DNA of 43,931 nt, taken from the NCBI GenBank assembly GCA_003140075.1, contig PLIO01000245.1, positions 1 through 43,931 on the forward strand, read 5' to 3'. The notes under the pieces were generated by a model. That model was not told the DNA's origin. It saw only the letters and a program-made list of their open reading frames with translations, and made no database searches. Both the position numbers and the translations under genes were made by a program. Position 1 is the stretch's first letter, and the number at the start of each line of letters is the position of its first letter. Positions 33,178 through 42,436 of this stretch are shown here, in pieces. The stretch comes from Acidobacteriaceae bacterium (GTDB lineage Bacteria > Acidobacteriota > Terriglobia > Terriglobales > Acidobacteriaceae).

Positions 33178-34809
33178 TCACGCCGCCGTCTCTCTGAATC
33201 TGCCCTTCTTCCAGTCCCTCAAGGCCCGCACCGCCGCATTCCTTCCCGGTGCGCCAGTTACGCCGCCGCCGGGATGCGCCCCCGCTCCGCACAGGTACAG
33301 CCCGTGAATCGGTGTGCGATACTGCGCCCAGCCCGGCACCGGACGCATGAAGAAAAGCTGCTCCAACCGCAAATCGCCGTGGAAAATATTGCCCTCGGTC
33401 AATCCGTAGGTCCGCTCCAAGTCCAGTGGGGTAAGCACCTGCCGGGCCACGATCGCGCTCGGAACGTTCGGCGCATATTCGGCAATCTTCCTCACCACCC
33501 GATCACCCAGCAATTCCCGCTTCTCATCCCAACTTCCTTCGCGCAGCTTGTAAGGAACGTACTGCACAAAGCAAGTCAGGATGTGCTTGCCCGGCGGCGC
33601 CAGGGAACTGTCCGCATTCGACGACACCACACAATCCACCCACAGCTCTTCCGGTATCTCGCCAAATTTCGCAATGTCATAGCATCGCTCTGCGAATTCC
33701 AGCGACGGGACCAGCGTGTAGAACGTGCGTTCCAAAGGCGTTGCCTGCGTCGACGTCCCCGTGAACCTAGGTTCTTCCGCGAGCACGAAGTTGACCTTCG
33801 CGCACGGTCCATCCATCTTGATGCCACACACGGCGAATAGAAATTCTTCAGGCAGCTCGCGGGCAGCAACCATCTTCAAGAATGTCCGCTTGGGATCGGC
33901 ATTCGAAAGAATCACTCGCCCGCGAACTTCGCTGCCATCCTCCAGAACCACGCTATAAGCTCGTCCGTTGCGTACTTCAATCTGCGCCACGGAAGCCGAT
34001 GTTCGAATCTCCACACCTAGCTTCTTTCCCGCCGCCGCCAGCGCCTGCGTGATCGCTCCCATCCCGCCCATGACGTGCCCGTAGAAACCCTGCAGTTCGT
34101 GCTCGCCGCCGCTCAGCAGGTGAAACAGCAGTCCGATAGCCGTCCCGGGCTGGTACGGGCCGCCATGCTTGCCATACACGTTGTTGGCCAGAAACATCGT
34201 CTTCATCTTCTCGGATTCGTAATTGTGATCGAGAAACTCGCCTAGGCTCCCGGTGAGAAACGAAATCAGTTGTCCAATCTCCGCGCTTGAAATCCCGCGA
34301 AACCGTTTGCCCACCCGGAACAAGTCAATCCATCCGTTTGCCGTTGACATGTCTATTTCCGGCGGCGGCTCCATGAAAAACGGTTGCAAGTAGCGCGCAA
34401 GTTTCTTTAGCTGATCGTCGACCTCGACAAATCTCGCCGCATCTTTCGCGGAAATCTTTCCGAACTCCGCCTTTGCTCGCTCGCGATCGACCCACCACGG
34501 AACCACGTGCCCATCGGGGAAGGGAACTTGAATCGCCGGATCGCAGGGAATCATGCGCAATCCATAATCAGCCAGCCGAAGTTCCGCAACCACCTCCGGC
34601 CGCAACATGCTGGCGATATAAGAAGTGGTCGAAACCCGGCAGCCGGGAGCGATCTCCTCGGTCACGCAGCACCCGCCCACAATTTCACGGCGCTCCAGCA
34701 CCAGCGTGGAAAGGCCGGCCCGCGCCAGATACGCGGCTGCTGTCAAACCGTTGTGACCGCCGCCTACTATGATCGCGTCGTAGATGAAATTGGACGACTG
34801 TTTCACCAA
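33178..34809 (-). CDS. FAD-dependent oxidoreductase, PYROXD2/phytoene-desaturase-like
   Basis: A 543-residue flavoenzyme. The N-terminal dinucleotide fold is IIVGGGHNGLTAAAYLARAG, followed by LVLERREIVGGCCVTEE. The C-terminal FAD segment reads IHGLYLCGAGAHPGGGVTGA. This is the layout of PYROXD2-like and carotenoid-desaturase-like (CrtI) proteins. No carotenoid genes are near, so PYROXD2-like is preferred. The substrate is unknown. A 13-bp inverted repeat (34813-34825) lies four bases before the ATG, and the divergent TetR regulator is 119 bp away, implying repression by it. The BHMT-like gene follows in the same direction. Confidence 0.9.
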   Translation of the reverse strand: MVKQSSNFIYDAIIVGGGHNGLTAAAYLARAGLSTLVLERREIVGGCCVTEEIAPGCRVSTTSYIASMLRPEVVAELRLADYGLRMIPCDPAIQVPFPDGHVVPWWVDRERAKAEFGKISAKDAARFVEVDDQLKKLARYLQPFFMEPPPEIDMSTANGWIDLFRVGKRFRGISSAEIGQLISFLTGSLGEFLDHNYESEKMKTMFLANNVYGKHGGPYQPGTAIGLLFHLLSGGEHELQGFYGHVMGGMGAITQALAAAGKKLGVEIRTSASVAQIEVRNGRAYSVVLEDGSEVRGRVILSNADPKRTFLKMVAARELPEEFLFAVCGIKMDGPCAKVNFVLAEEPRFTGTSTQATPLERTFYTLVPSLEFAERCYDIAKFGEIPEELWVDCVVSSNADSSLAPPGKHILTCFVQYVPYKLREGSWDEKRELLGDRVVRKIAEYAPNVPSAIVARQVLTPLDLERTYGLTEGNIFHGDLRLEQLFFMRPVPGWAQYRTPIHGLYLCGAGAHPGGGVTGAPGRNAAVRALRDWKKGRFRETAA

Positions 34810-34812
34810 ATC

Positions 34813-34825
34813 TGACTCAAAGTCA
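34813..34825. promoter_or_regulatory. TetR-type operator copy 1 (TGACT-CAA-AGTCA)
   Basis: Perfect 5-bp inverted arms with a 3-bp spacer, three bases from the oxidoreductase start codon. Almost identical to the copy at 34913-34925. Confidence 0.65.
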
Positions 34826-34912
34826 CGCCGCTCTGCGCCGCGGAACCATACATTACCGCACCCGCCGCTAAAAATGAAGTTGAATGTTAGGTGTTTCTCC
34901 TATATGCTTTCG

Positions 34913-34925
34913 TGACTTGGAGTCA
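34913..34925. promoter_or_regulatory. TetR-type operator copy 2 (TGACT-TGG-AGTCA)
   Basis: The same inverted arms as copy 1 and exactly 100 bp further on. It overlaps the ribosome site of the TetR gene, ending three bases before its ATG (34929). Binding here would block its own synthesis. Confidence 0.65.
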
Positions 34926-34928
34926 TTC

Positions 34929-35687
34929 ATGAGCGGAATTGCCAGTAGTCCCGTCGCGCCCCCACGTTATATACGCCAACACGCTCCTCGTCCCCGATCC
35001 GACGCCAAGCGCTCCCGCATCATTGACGCCGCCATGCAGCACTTCGCTGAGAACGGCTATCACGCCGCGCGCGTCGGCGACATCGCCACCACATTGGGCA
35101 TCGCGAAAGGCTCCGTCTTCCAGCACTTCGGCAGCAAAGACGGCCTGTTCTTCGAAGTCTACAAACGTGCCGTGCGCTCCTTTTCTAAGTATCTGGACGC
35201 CCCTGCCGATGTGCGTGCCGCCGGATTTTTCGATGTTCTTTATTATTGGCTGGTCCGCACCGAGCATCTGCTGCGCGAAGACTGGATCCCCTATCGCATT
35301 TCGCTGCTCGGCAACTACGGCACCGATCTGGTGCTGAAGCGTGAAATCAATCGCTTTCTCACCACCGAAGATCCCTACGGAACGGTCGCCTTTGTGCGCT
35401 TCGGCCTCGATCGCGGCGAACTGCGCAAGGACATCGATGTCGAGATGATCGTGTCCATCCTCGATTGGACCATGGAGCGCTTTCAGGATGCCCTGCTCAC
35501 CGCCGAACTCGATCCCGGCTTGTTCCGCAGACAGGGCGAGATGCCGGAGAAGAAAGAGGCACGCATTCAGCAGTTTCTTGCGGTTTTGCAGCGCGCGGTT
35601 GGCGCGGCTGCAGTGTCTCAGATCCGCGGACGCGAAATACGGAAAATCGCCGCGGTTGATCTTGTGGCAAAACCGAAAAGGCTGTAA
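34929..35687 (+). CDS. TetR/AcrR-family transcriptional regulator
   Basis: A 252-residue repressor. The TetR helix-turn-helix lies at about residues 22-70 (SRIIDAAMQHFAENGYHAAR, IATTLGIAKGSVFQHFGSKD). The C-terminal ligand domain contains LVRTEHLLREDWIPYRISLL. GGAG six bases before ATG 34929 supports this start; the frame is open 15 codons further upstream. It is divergent from the FAD oxidoreductase and followed 60 bp downstream by the Rieske oxygenase on the same strand. Two 13-bp inverted repeats flank the divergent promoters, so it most likely controls itself and both flanking units. The ligand may be the Rieske enzyme's substrate or product. Confidence 0.92.
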   Translation: MSGIASSPVAPPRYIRQHAPRPRSDAKRSRIIDAAMQHFAENGYHAARVGDIATTLGIAKGSVFQHFGSKDGLFFEVYKRAVRSFSKYLDAPADVRAAGFFDVLYYWLVRTEHLLREDWIPYRISLLGNYGTDLVLKREINRFLTTEDPYGTVAFVRFGLDRGELRKDIDVEMIVSILDWTMERFQDALLTAELDPGLFRRQGEMPEKKEARIQQFLAVLQRAVGAAAVSQIRGREIRKIAAVDLVAKPKRL

Positions 35688-35750
35688 CGGAGCCGCGCCA
35701 AACCCGAATTCACAAATACGTCGAACTTAATTGTGAGAAAAACCCAGACC

Positions 35751-36881
35751 ATGCAACCCTCCATCGAGCAGATCCTGTCCAGCTACGACGACCGCGCTCC
35801 TCTGTCTCAGGCCTCAACCATTCCCGCATCGTGGTACGTGGACCCGCGCATTGCGGAACTCGAACGCCTCAGTGTCTTCAGCAAAACCTGGCAACTCGTC
35901 GCACGCACCGATCAGGTGAAAACGCCGGGCGAGTTCGTGAGCGCTACCGTCGCCGGCGAACCGATCGTTGTCGTCCGCGGCAACGACGGTGCCTTGCGCG
36001 CCTTCTACAACGTTTGCCGCCACCACGCCGCCGCTGTCGTAACGCAACCCTGCGGCCATGCCGCGCTCTTGCGTTGCCCATATCACGGCTGGAACTACGG
36101 CCTTGATGGTTCTCTCAAAGGCATGCCCGAGTTCGAAGGCGTGGAGAACTTCGACCGTGCGCAAAACAGCCTCGTTCCCATTCGAGTCGAAACCTGGGAG
36201 TGCTTCGTCTTCATCAACCTCGACAACAACGCAGCCCCGCTGGCGGAATTTCTCGGCGGCCTCGTCCAGCGTGTTGCTCCCCTTGGCATCAGCAAACTGC
36301 ACTACTTTGACCGCCGGACTTTCAACATCCATTGCAACTGGAAAGTGTTTGTCGATAACTATCTCGACGGCGGCTACCACGTTCCTCATCTGCACAAAGG
36401 CTTGAACTCCGTTCTCGATTACAAGCACTACACCATCGAGAACGAAGATCGTTACTGCCTGCAGTCCAGTCCGATGGTGGCTTCCGAAGAAGATGCCACC
36501 ACCGGCGCCACCCGCAAAGGCGACCGCGCCTGGTATTTCTGGCAGCATCCCAACCTGATGATCAACTGTTACGAGGGATACATGGACACCAATCTCGTAA
36601 TCCCCGTCGACGCCGATCACTGCACCGTAATTTTCGATTTCTACTTCGCAGACATCGGCGATGCAAGCCGGGATTACAACGAGCAGTCGGTTAACGTTGG
36701 CAATCGAGTGCAGGAGGAGGATCTAGGCATCTGCGAAGACGTGCAGCGCGGCCTGAAGTCGCGAGCTTATCGCGCGGGACGTCTTTCCGTGCGCCGCGAG
36801 GCCGGAGAGCAGTTGTTTCACCGTCTGCTCGCGGCCGACCTAAAGCGCGACTTAGCGCAGGTCTCCGCTGCGGCCGACTAG
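35751..36881 (+). CDS. Rieske non-heme iron oxygenase, alpha-subunit-like (choline-monooxygenase-like)
   Basis: A ~376-residue oxygenase. The Rieske [2Fe-2S] ligands are CRH near residue 89 and CPYHGWNYGLDG near residue 109. The mononuclear iron site is YLDGGYHVPHLHKGL, a His-x4-His pair with the family's Asp further on. The single-subunit layout and VPHLHKGLNSVLDY segment resemble choline/betaine monooxygenases, but that is a similarity judged by eye. The start could be GTG 35733 or ATG 35751; no clear ribosome site decides it. It follows the TetR gene by ~60 bp. No ferredoxin reductase gene is in the window. Confidence 0.88.
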   Translation: MQPSIEQILSSYDDRAPLSQASTIPASWYVDPRIAELERLSVFSKTWQLVARTDQVKTPGEFVSATVAGEPIVVVRGNDGALRAFYNVCRHHAAAVVTQPCGHAALLRCPYHGWNYGLDGSLKGMPEFEGVENFDRAQNSLVPIRVETWECFVFINLDNNAAPLAEFLGGLVQRVAPLGISKLHYFDRRTFNIHCNWKVFVDNYLDGGYHVPHLHKGLNSVLDYKHYTIENEDRYCLQSSPMVASEEDATTGATRKGDRAWYFWQHPNLMINCYEGYMDTNLVIPVDADHCTVIFDFYFADIGDASRDYNEQSVNVGNRVQEEDLGICEDVQRGLKSRAYRAGRLSVRREAGEQLFHRLLAADLKRDLAQVSAAAD

Positions 36882-36931
36882 GAAATCGCAGAGCGTAATG
36901 CAAACGAGATTTGTGTCGAGGGCGCGGCTTC

Positions 36932-39007
36932 TCACTGATGATCCCTCGCGATCGTCTCCTGCCATGTCTTCGACTTAATCGTCATGCCGTCCCTCAGCAA
37001 CTCGCGCGTGTATTTGTAATAAAAGTTCTTTTGATCCGTAGTCACCAGTAAATGCCCGCGCCAAGTCAGGGTGCGGCCCTTCAGCGCAAACACAGTCTCG
37101 GCCTCACCTCGAACCGAAGAAGTTTCCGGATGCGCATCGTCTGCATCATAGGCCAGATTCTCGTAATCAGTTTCCTTCCCCCAGGGATATTCGGCGCTCT
37201 CCTGTCCCTTCCAATGCACCGTCGTCTTATGGCGAGCTTCGTCGCGCTCCACAGTCCACTCACCCGGCCACGGAAACCCTTCGCTCTTGATGTCGGTGCG
37301 TTCTTCAGAAGGTTCGGGACGTGAAAATGCGGGCGGGAAAATACCGTGTTCAGGCACTACCGGCATAACGATCCGAGAACCGTCGCTGGCACCCAATTCC
37401 AATGAGGTCGTCATGGAATAAGGCGTAGGCAACATCATCGGCCACAATGCATTCGAAATCGCCACGCGAATGCGATGTCCCTTGGGAAATACCCACGAAG
37501 TCAAATGCATTTCGATAGTGAGCGGATAGACTTTGCCCGGCTCCAGATCGCGCGGTTCGCTCATCGAATCCCGCTGCGCGCCGTTGATCCCCGCTCCGGT
37601 AATTTGTGTAACCGTTCCGTCCGGCGCCACGTCCGAGAGCCGCGCAAACCAATCGGCTAGCGGCGCAGTGGCCGAAGCCTTCAGCAAAGCATGCGGACGG
37701 CCGAGAATAGCCAAATCTTGCTGCAGCGGCGCAGAATCGTACACCAGGCTGAAAGCGTCCACCGGCCGCGGATCGTTCAACAACTCGCCCCACCAGAAGC
37801 CCGCCTCCACGCCCACCGATGGCACATACTTGAGTTGATGCGTATCAGCCTGCGCCGCAGTCTCCGCGAGCGAGTGATTCGACTGCAAAAATAAAGTTGA
37901 TGCCGTCGCATCTTTTGGCGGCCATGTGTCTTCTACCCTCCACTCGCCCGGCACATCTTTCAGATTCGGATCAGGCGGATGCCAGTGCTGCATATAAATG
38001 ACCAGCCGGGGATCCCGCTCCACGCCTGTGTCACGGCCTTTGAGCCAATGATCAAACCAGCGCACCGCTTCGTTCCGCCACTCGATCTGCGGACCCGGCT
38101 CCGCATCATTCGGAAACGTATGGTTCCACGGTCCCACGATCGCCTTCACTGGTCCGCTCGCCTTCATCAGCATATCCGGCACATTGTCGCGATAACCGTC
38201 GAGCAATCCACCGATCAGGAAACTAGGAATCGTAATTTCTTTTAGAGATCGCACCCGATCGCGCCAGAACGGCCCATCACGCTGATGCCTCAAGTAAAGC
38301 AGCGACCACGGTGGCGTCTCGAATCGTGGACCCAGCACTTTTTCGTCGAGCGTATAGTCCGGCGCGCCGGTCCATCCCTCCGCCATATCCATGTTCAGTT
38401 CGAATTCGTCGATATGCGCAATGCCGTCCACGTAGTGCACATCATCGTGAAACAACTCCGCCGTCGCATCTGTCGCGAGAATTGCCTTCAACCCCGGCGC
38501 GTGCCGCATGGCCATCTGCAGGGCTGTGAAACCTCCCCACGAGATGCCGAACATGCCCACATTTCCGTTCGACCACTGCTGGTGTGCCAGCCACGCGATC
38601 ACCTGCTCTCCATCCACCTGCTCCTGCTCGGAATATTCCCGCTCCGGCGGCGAGCCTTCACTCGCGCCAAACCCGCGAATGTCCACCCGCACGCTCACAT
38701 ACCCACGCCGCGCAAAATAAGCATGCTTAGGGTAATCGCCAGCCGCCGTGCCATCATCTTTGCGATACGGCAAATATTCCAACAGGGCTGGGAACTTCTC
38801 TCCGTGCTTTGTCCCGTCCGGCATGTAAAGCGTTGCCGCCAGCCGAATCCCATCTTTCATTGGAATCCACGCCTGCTCCATGCGAACGCCGTAGCTGGGT
38901 GGGGAAGGAGGCTCGCTGGCGAAAGCGTTAGAAGAGGAAGAGAAAAGGAAAGTAAGCGAAGTGAAAAAGAAAACCCCAACGACCCCGCCACGCGCCGCTC
39001 TGATCAA
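36932..39007 (-). CDS. secreted CocE/NonD-type alpha/beta hydrolase (peptidase S15 family)
   Basis: A 691-residue exported serine hydrolase of the X-Pro dipeptidyl-peptidase/cocaine-esterase group. A signal peptide (residues ~1-30, FFFTSLTFLFSSSSNAFA) is present. The nucleophile Ser156 is in GISWGG, with GGLLDGYRDN supplying the Asp and GPWNHTFPN the His. The C-terminal jelly-roll domain (RIRVAISNALWPMM...) is present. It acts on ester or amide substrates; no specific one can be named. Start is TTG 39007, supported by AGGAG (39018-39014) six bases upstream. It ends 51 bp from the Rieske gene, convergent. Confidence 0.9.
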   Translation of the reverse strand: MIRAARGGVVGVFFFTSLTFLFSSSSNAFASEPPSPPSYGVRMEQAWIPMKDGIRLAATLYMPDGTKHGEKFPALLEYLPYRKDDGTAAGDYPKHAYFARRGYVSVRVDIRGFGASEGSPPEREYSEQEQVDGEQVIAWLAHQQWSNGNVGMFGISWGGFTALQMAMRHAPGLKAILATDATAELFHDDVHYVDGIAHIDEFELNMDMAEGWTGAPDYTLDEKVLGPRFETPPWSLLYLRHQRDGPFWRDRVRSLKEITIPSFLIGGLLDGYRDNVPDMLMKASGPVKAIVGPWNHTFPNDAEPGPQIEWRNEAVRWFDHWLKGRDTGVERDPRLVIYMQHWHPPDPNLKDVPGEWRVEDTWPPKDATASTLFLQSNHSLAETAAQADTHQLKYVPSVGVEAGFWWGELLNDPRPVDAFSLVYDSAPLQQDLAILGRPHALLKASATAPLADWFARLSDVAPDGTVTQITGAGINGAQRDSMSEPRDLEPGKVYPLTIEMHLTSWVFPKGHRIRVAISNALWPMMLPTPYSMTTSLELGASDGSRIVMPVVPEHGIFPPAFSRPEPSEERTDIKSEGFPWPGEWTVERDEARHKTTVHWKGQESAEYPWGKETDYENLAYDADDAHPETSSVRGEAETVFALKGRTLTWRGHLLVTTDQKNFYYKYTRELLRDGMTIKSKTWQETIARDHQ

Positions 39008-39013
39008 GCCAAT

Positions 39014-39018
39014 CTCCT
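39014..39018 (-). promoter_or_regulatory. Shine-Dalgarno site fixing the TTG start of the CocE-type hydrolase
   Basis: AGGAG with a six-base spacer to TTG at 39007-39005. Confidence 0.6.
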
Positions 39019-39044
39019 GAAATCCTTTGTGGGGAACGAGAGAA

Positions 39045-40442
39045 TCACTCTGGCGTCGACCCTTGTTCCCGCCGCATCGCCCGCAGATCGATCCCCAACT
39101 GCTCCGCCTTCTTATAAAGATGGCTGCGTTCCAGCCCCAACGACTTCGCCGCCAGACTCACGTTGGAATGGCTGCGTTTCAACTCCGCCAGGATGACTTC
39201 GCGTTCGAAAGCATCCACGCGATCGGCGAGCGCTCCCCCCGACAACGTCGCAGTCACCGTCACGCCACCGCTCCCGCCTTTCGGCAAAGCCATCTCCACG
39301 GACGCAAGATCAACTTGACCATTGGTGGCCAGCAGCATCAACCGTTCCACCATATTGCGCAACTCGCGAACGTTACCCGGCCACGCGTGCGATTGCAACT
39401 CGGCCATCGCCTCCGCTGAGAACGGAACAGGCTTCCAGCCATTCTGCGCGCTCACTTGCGCTGCAAAATGCCCGACCAACGCCGGAATGTCCTCCCGCCT
39501 ATCTCGCAACGGCGGTAACACCAGCGGAAAAACATAAATTCGATGAAACAAATCCTGCCGGAATTTATCCTCGCGTACCCGGGCTTCCAGATCGCGATGC
39601 GTCGCCACCACCACGCGCACATCCACGCTCACCGGCTTATCGCCGCCAATGCGCTCTACTTCTCCTTCTTCCAGCACGCGCAATAACTTTGCCTGCATGG
39701 CCAATGGCATGTCGCCAATCTCATCCAGAAAGATCGTGCCGTGATCCGCCTGCTCAAACTTTCCGATGTGCCGTCCTGCGGCGCCGGTAAACGATCCTTT
39801 TTCGTGCCCAAACAATTCCGACTCAATCAACTCCGCCGGAACCGCCGCGCAATTCAGCGTCACAAACGCTCCAGCGGCGCGAGCGCTGCGTTCATGAATC
39901 GTCCGCGCCACCAGCTCTTTTCCCGTGCCCGTTTCTCCCAGGATGCAAACCCGCGTCTCACTCGCCGCCACACGCTCCACTTGCGCCATCACGCGCTGCA
40001 TGGCCGCGCCTTGCCACACAATTTCATGTTTGCCTAGGCGCTGCTTGAGTTGCCAGTTCTCACTCTCCAGCCGGCGCAGCTTCAGCGCATTCTCCACCGT
40101 CAGCAGGAGTTTTTCCGTCGAGATCGGCTTCTCCAGAAAATCCAACGCGCCCAGCCGCGTGGCCCGCACCGCCGTCTCGATATCTCCCTGGCCTGACATC
40201 ATGACCACGGGCGCAGTTACTCCCTGCGACTTCAAGTCTTCCAGAAGAGCCAGTCCACCTTTCCCCGGCATCACCACATCGGAAAGAATCACATCGAAGT
40301 TCTGCCCTTTGGCTAGTTCCAGTGCCTTAGTCGCGTTGTCGCACACTGTGGCCTCGTGCCCCGCCAGACGAAAGGCTCGTGACAACGAGGCCAGCGTGTT
40401 GGCTTCATCGTCCACAATCAGCAGATGTGCTTTTGTCGGCAC
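39045..40442 (-). CDS. sigma-54-dependent response regulator, NtrC family
   Basis: A 465-residue transcription activator. The receiver domain (residues 6-118) contains LLIVDDE, with Asp55 in VILSDVVMPG as phosphoacceptor and the switch residues MMSGQ and LEKPI. The AAA+ domain has Walker A GETGTGKE (169-176) and a GSFTGA loop (216-221, canonical GAFTGA with Ala to Ser) that contacts sigma-54. Further blocks are FLDEIGDMPLAMQAKLLRVLEEG and HAWPGNVRELRN. A FIS-type helix-turn-helix (HSNVSLAAKSLGLERSHLYKK) ends the protein. It is 25 bp behind the kinase gene in one transcript. Targets are unknown. Confidence 0.94.
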   Translation of the reverse strand: MPTKAHLLIVDDEANTLASLSRAFRLAGHEATVCDNATKALELAKGQNFDVILSDVVMPGKGGLALLEDLKSQGVTAPVVMMSGQGDIETAVRATRLGALDFLEKPISTEKLLLTVENALKLRRLESENWQLKQRLGKHEIVWQGAAMQRVMAQVERVAASETRVCILGETGTGKELVARTIHERSARAAGAFVTLNCAAVPAELIESELFGHEKGSFTGAAGRHIGKFEQADHGTIFLDEIGDMPLAMQAKLLRVLEEGEVERIGGDKPVSVDVRVVVATHRDLEARVREDKFRQDLFHRIYVFPLVLPPLRDRREDIPALVGHFAAQVSAQNGWKPVPFSAEAMAELQSHAWPGNVRELRNMVERLMLLATNGQVDLASVEMALPKGGSGGVTVTATLSGGALADRVDAFEREVILAELKRSHSNVSLAAKSLGLERSHLYKKAEQLGIDLRAMRREQGSTPE

Positions 40443-40467
40443 CCGTCCTCCGAATTTCTCAGATACC

Positions 40468-42288
40468 TCAACCGGCGTTTTGCTTATCCCAACCGCTCGG
40501 CAACTCGATCACAAAAGCTGTGCCTCGGCCCGGCTCACTTCGCACCCGAACGCTCCCCCCATGATCGCTGACTACCGACTGCACGATGGCCAGCCCCAGT
40601 CCGGTGCCGTGTTGCTTACTCGTATAATAAGGAGTAAAAATTCGCTCACACTCCTCCGGCGTCAAGCCCGAACCCGTATCCGCAACCTCGATCAACACCT
40701 TGCCGTCCTCCGCTCGCGTGCGTAGCGTCAGAACTCCACCTTGCGGCATTGCGTCCATTGCGTTCAGCACAAGATTTGAAATTGCACGGTGAAGCATGTC
40801 TGCGTCCGCCGCGACCGGTTCGAGGTGAGGATCCAATTGCAGTTCACAACTGATCTTCGCACGCCCCGGCGCTTCCAGTTGTGCTTGAAAAAGCTGCACC
40901 ACGCCGTGAATCACCTCATTCACCTGCACCCGCTGCAATTGCGGCTGCGGCATCTTCGAGAACTCACTGAATCGCCCAATAATTCCTTTCAGATTCGAAA
41001 TTTCCGCCAACAACGTTCTCGAACTCTCCCGGAAGACTTCCTCGAACTGCTCCGGATTCTGCTGTCGCGCCCGCACCAGATTCTCCACCGTAAGCTGCAG
41101 CGGGAACAGTGGATTCTTCAATTCATGCGCCAATCGCCGGGCCAACTCGCGCCATGCCGCCACCCGTTCCGCCTGCACCAACCGTTCCTTTTGCCCGAGC
41201 AACTCCGTGGTCATTCGGTTGAAAGAATCGGCTAATTGTCCAAGCTCATCGTCACCGTTCACCTCCACTCGCGCGTTCCAATTTCCTGCCGCCACCTCCT
41301 GCGCCGCATGCGCCAGTTGCTCCACCGGACGCGTCACCCGTGCCGCTGCCCAACTGCTCAGCAGAATCGCAAGCACAATTCCTCCGCCGCCCACCATTAA
41401 CGCCGCGGTGCGGATGTGCAGCAGCAACTCCACATACGTCCGCTGCGAGTTCCCGATCAGCAGGATTGCCAGCAACGGCCGATCTTTGCCCGTGCCGGCG
41501 CCCAGCAGCGGAATCGCATGGAACACCTCATCCTCAGCCCGATCCGCCGACCACGCTACAACCCCCGTCATTTCCTGCCCATACCGCCGCACCGCATCGA
41601 TCAGCGATTCCAGCTTTTCGGGAGAGCTCAATTTGTCTGAAGAAGATGCGGATGGATCGATCAGCAATTCCGCCGAGAAGCGATCTCCGCGATTCTGATA
41701 CAGCAAAGCCCGCATGCCAACGGGTAAATCCAGTCCAGAGAGGAAGTCCTTATCCAGACGCCGTCCGCCAATCACATAAACCGGCCGCTCTCCCGCACGT
41801 ATTGCGCGTACCGCAAACAAGCCCAGGGCTGTTCCGTCCTGCAGTTCTTCCTGCTTCAGAAATGCTCCCTGGTCGGCCGCAGCAGAAAAACCGCCAACCG
41901 CTCCTTCCGTATATCCAAATTTTGCCGGCCACTGCGCTGAAGAAATAATTGTTCCATCACCTTCCACAAACTCCAGAAAGTCAAGCTGACTGTTTTCCGC
42001 AGTCGTCTTCGCCAACTCAAAATACGGACCGGAATCCGCCAGCGGACTGTTCAGCTTCAACGCCATGCGGCTCACGGATTCCGACGCGGCTATCGCCTCC
42101 ACTCGCCGCGCCACGTCCTCGCCCTGCCGGTTGAACTCGCGCCGGAACTGCGTCACCAGCGCCGCGGTTCTTTCATCCTCGCTATGCTCGAAGGCACGTT
42201 GCGTTACCTTCGACACCAGCCACGCCACCGCCGCCACCGACAGAAACACCGTCAACGCGAATACGCTCAGCAGTTTGCGGCGAAACAT
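40468..42288 (-). CDS. membrane sensor histidine kinase, NtrY-like
   Basis: A 606-residue kinase. TM1 is about residues 5-25 (LLSVFALTVFLSVAAVAWLV), followed by a large extracytoplasmic sensor part and a second membrane segment (RTAALMVGGGGIVLAILLSS). A HAMP linker (ARVTRPVEQLAHAAQEVAAG) precedes the phosphoacceptor box LAHELKNPLFPLQLTVENL. ATPase boxes are NLVLNAMDAMPQGG, DTGSGL and GTGLGLAIVQSVVSDHGG. ATG 42288 follows AAAGG with a five-base gap; ATG 42291 and a more distal ATG 42330 are alternatives. It should phosphorylate the downstream NtrC-type regulator. The signal is not evident. Confidence 0.93.
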   Translation of the reverse strand: MFRRKLLSVFALTVFLSVAAVAWLVSKVTQRAFEHSEDERTAALVTQFRREFNRQGEDVARRVEAIAASESVSRMALKLNSPLADSGPYFELAKTTAENSQLDFLEFVEGDGTIISSAQWPAKFGYTEGAVGGFSAAADQGAFLKQEELQDGTALGLFAVRAIRAGERPVYVIGGRRLDKDFLSGLDLPVGMRALLYQNRGDRFSAELLIDPSASSSDKLSSPEKLESLIDAVRRYGQEMTGVVAWSADRAEDEVFHAIPLLGAGTGKDRPLLAILLIGNSQRTYVELLLHIRTAALMVGGGGIVLAILLSSWAAARVTRPVEQLAHAAQEVAAGNWNARVEVNGDDELGQLADSFNRMTTELLGQKERLVQAERVAAWRELARRLAHELKNPLFPLQLTVENLVRARQQNPEQFEEVFRESSRTLLAEISNLKGIIGRFSEFSKMPQPQLQRVQVNEVIHGVVQLFQAQLEAPGRAKISCELQLDPHLEPVAADADMLHRAISNLVLNAMDAMPQGGVLTLRTRAEDGKVLIEVADTGSGLTPEECERIFTPYYTSKQHGTGLGLAIVQSVVSDHGGSVRVRSEPGRGTAFVIELPSGWDKQNAG

Positions 42289-42436
42289 CATTGCCTTTCT
42301 TGTCCCACCCGCTTCTGGTCCAGCCACCACTCTAATGAATCGTTCGCATCATATCTCACCGTTCAACGCGCGGCGATACACAGCATGGGTCAGGTTCTGC
42401 ACCGCCGCGAATCGCATCACCATGCCACCGTCAGGG

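Noticed and set aside
32133-33197. 354-codon open frame antisense to the BHMT-like gene
   Set aside because: The minus-strand product has all three zinc cysteines and full-length family match; the antisense product is Arg/His-rich and motif-free.
38285-39196. 303-codon open frame antisense to the CocE-type hydrolase
   Set aside because: The real gene on the other strand has the catalytic triad; the antisense frame is an artefact of codon bias.
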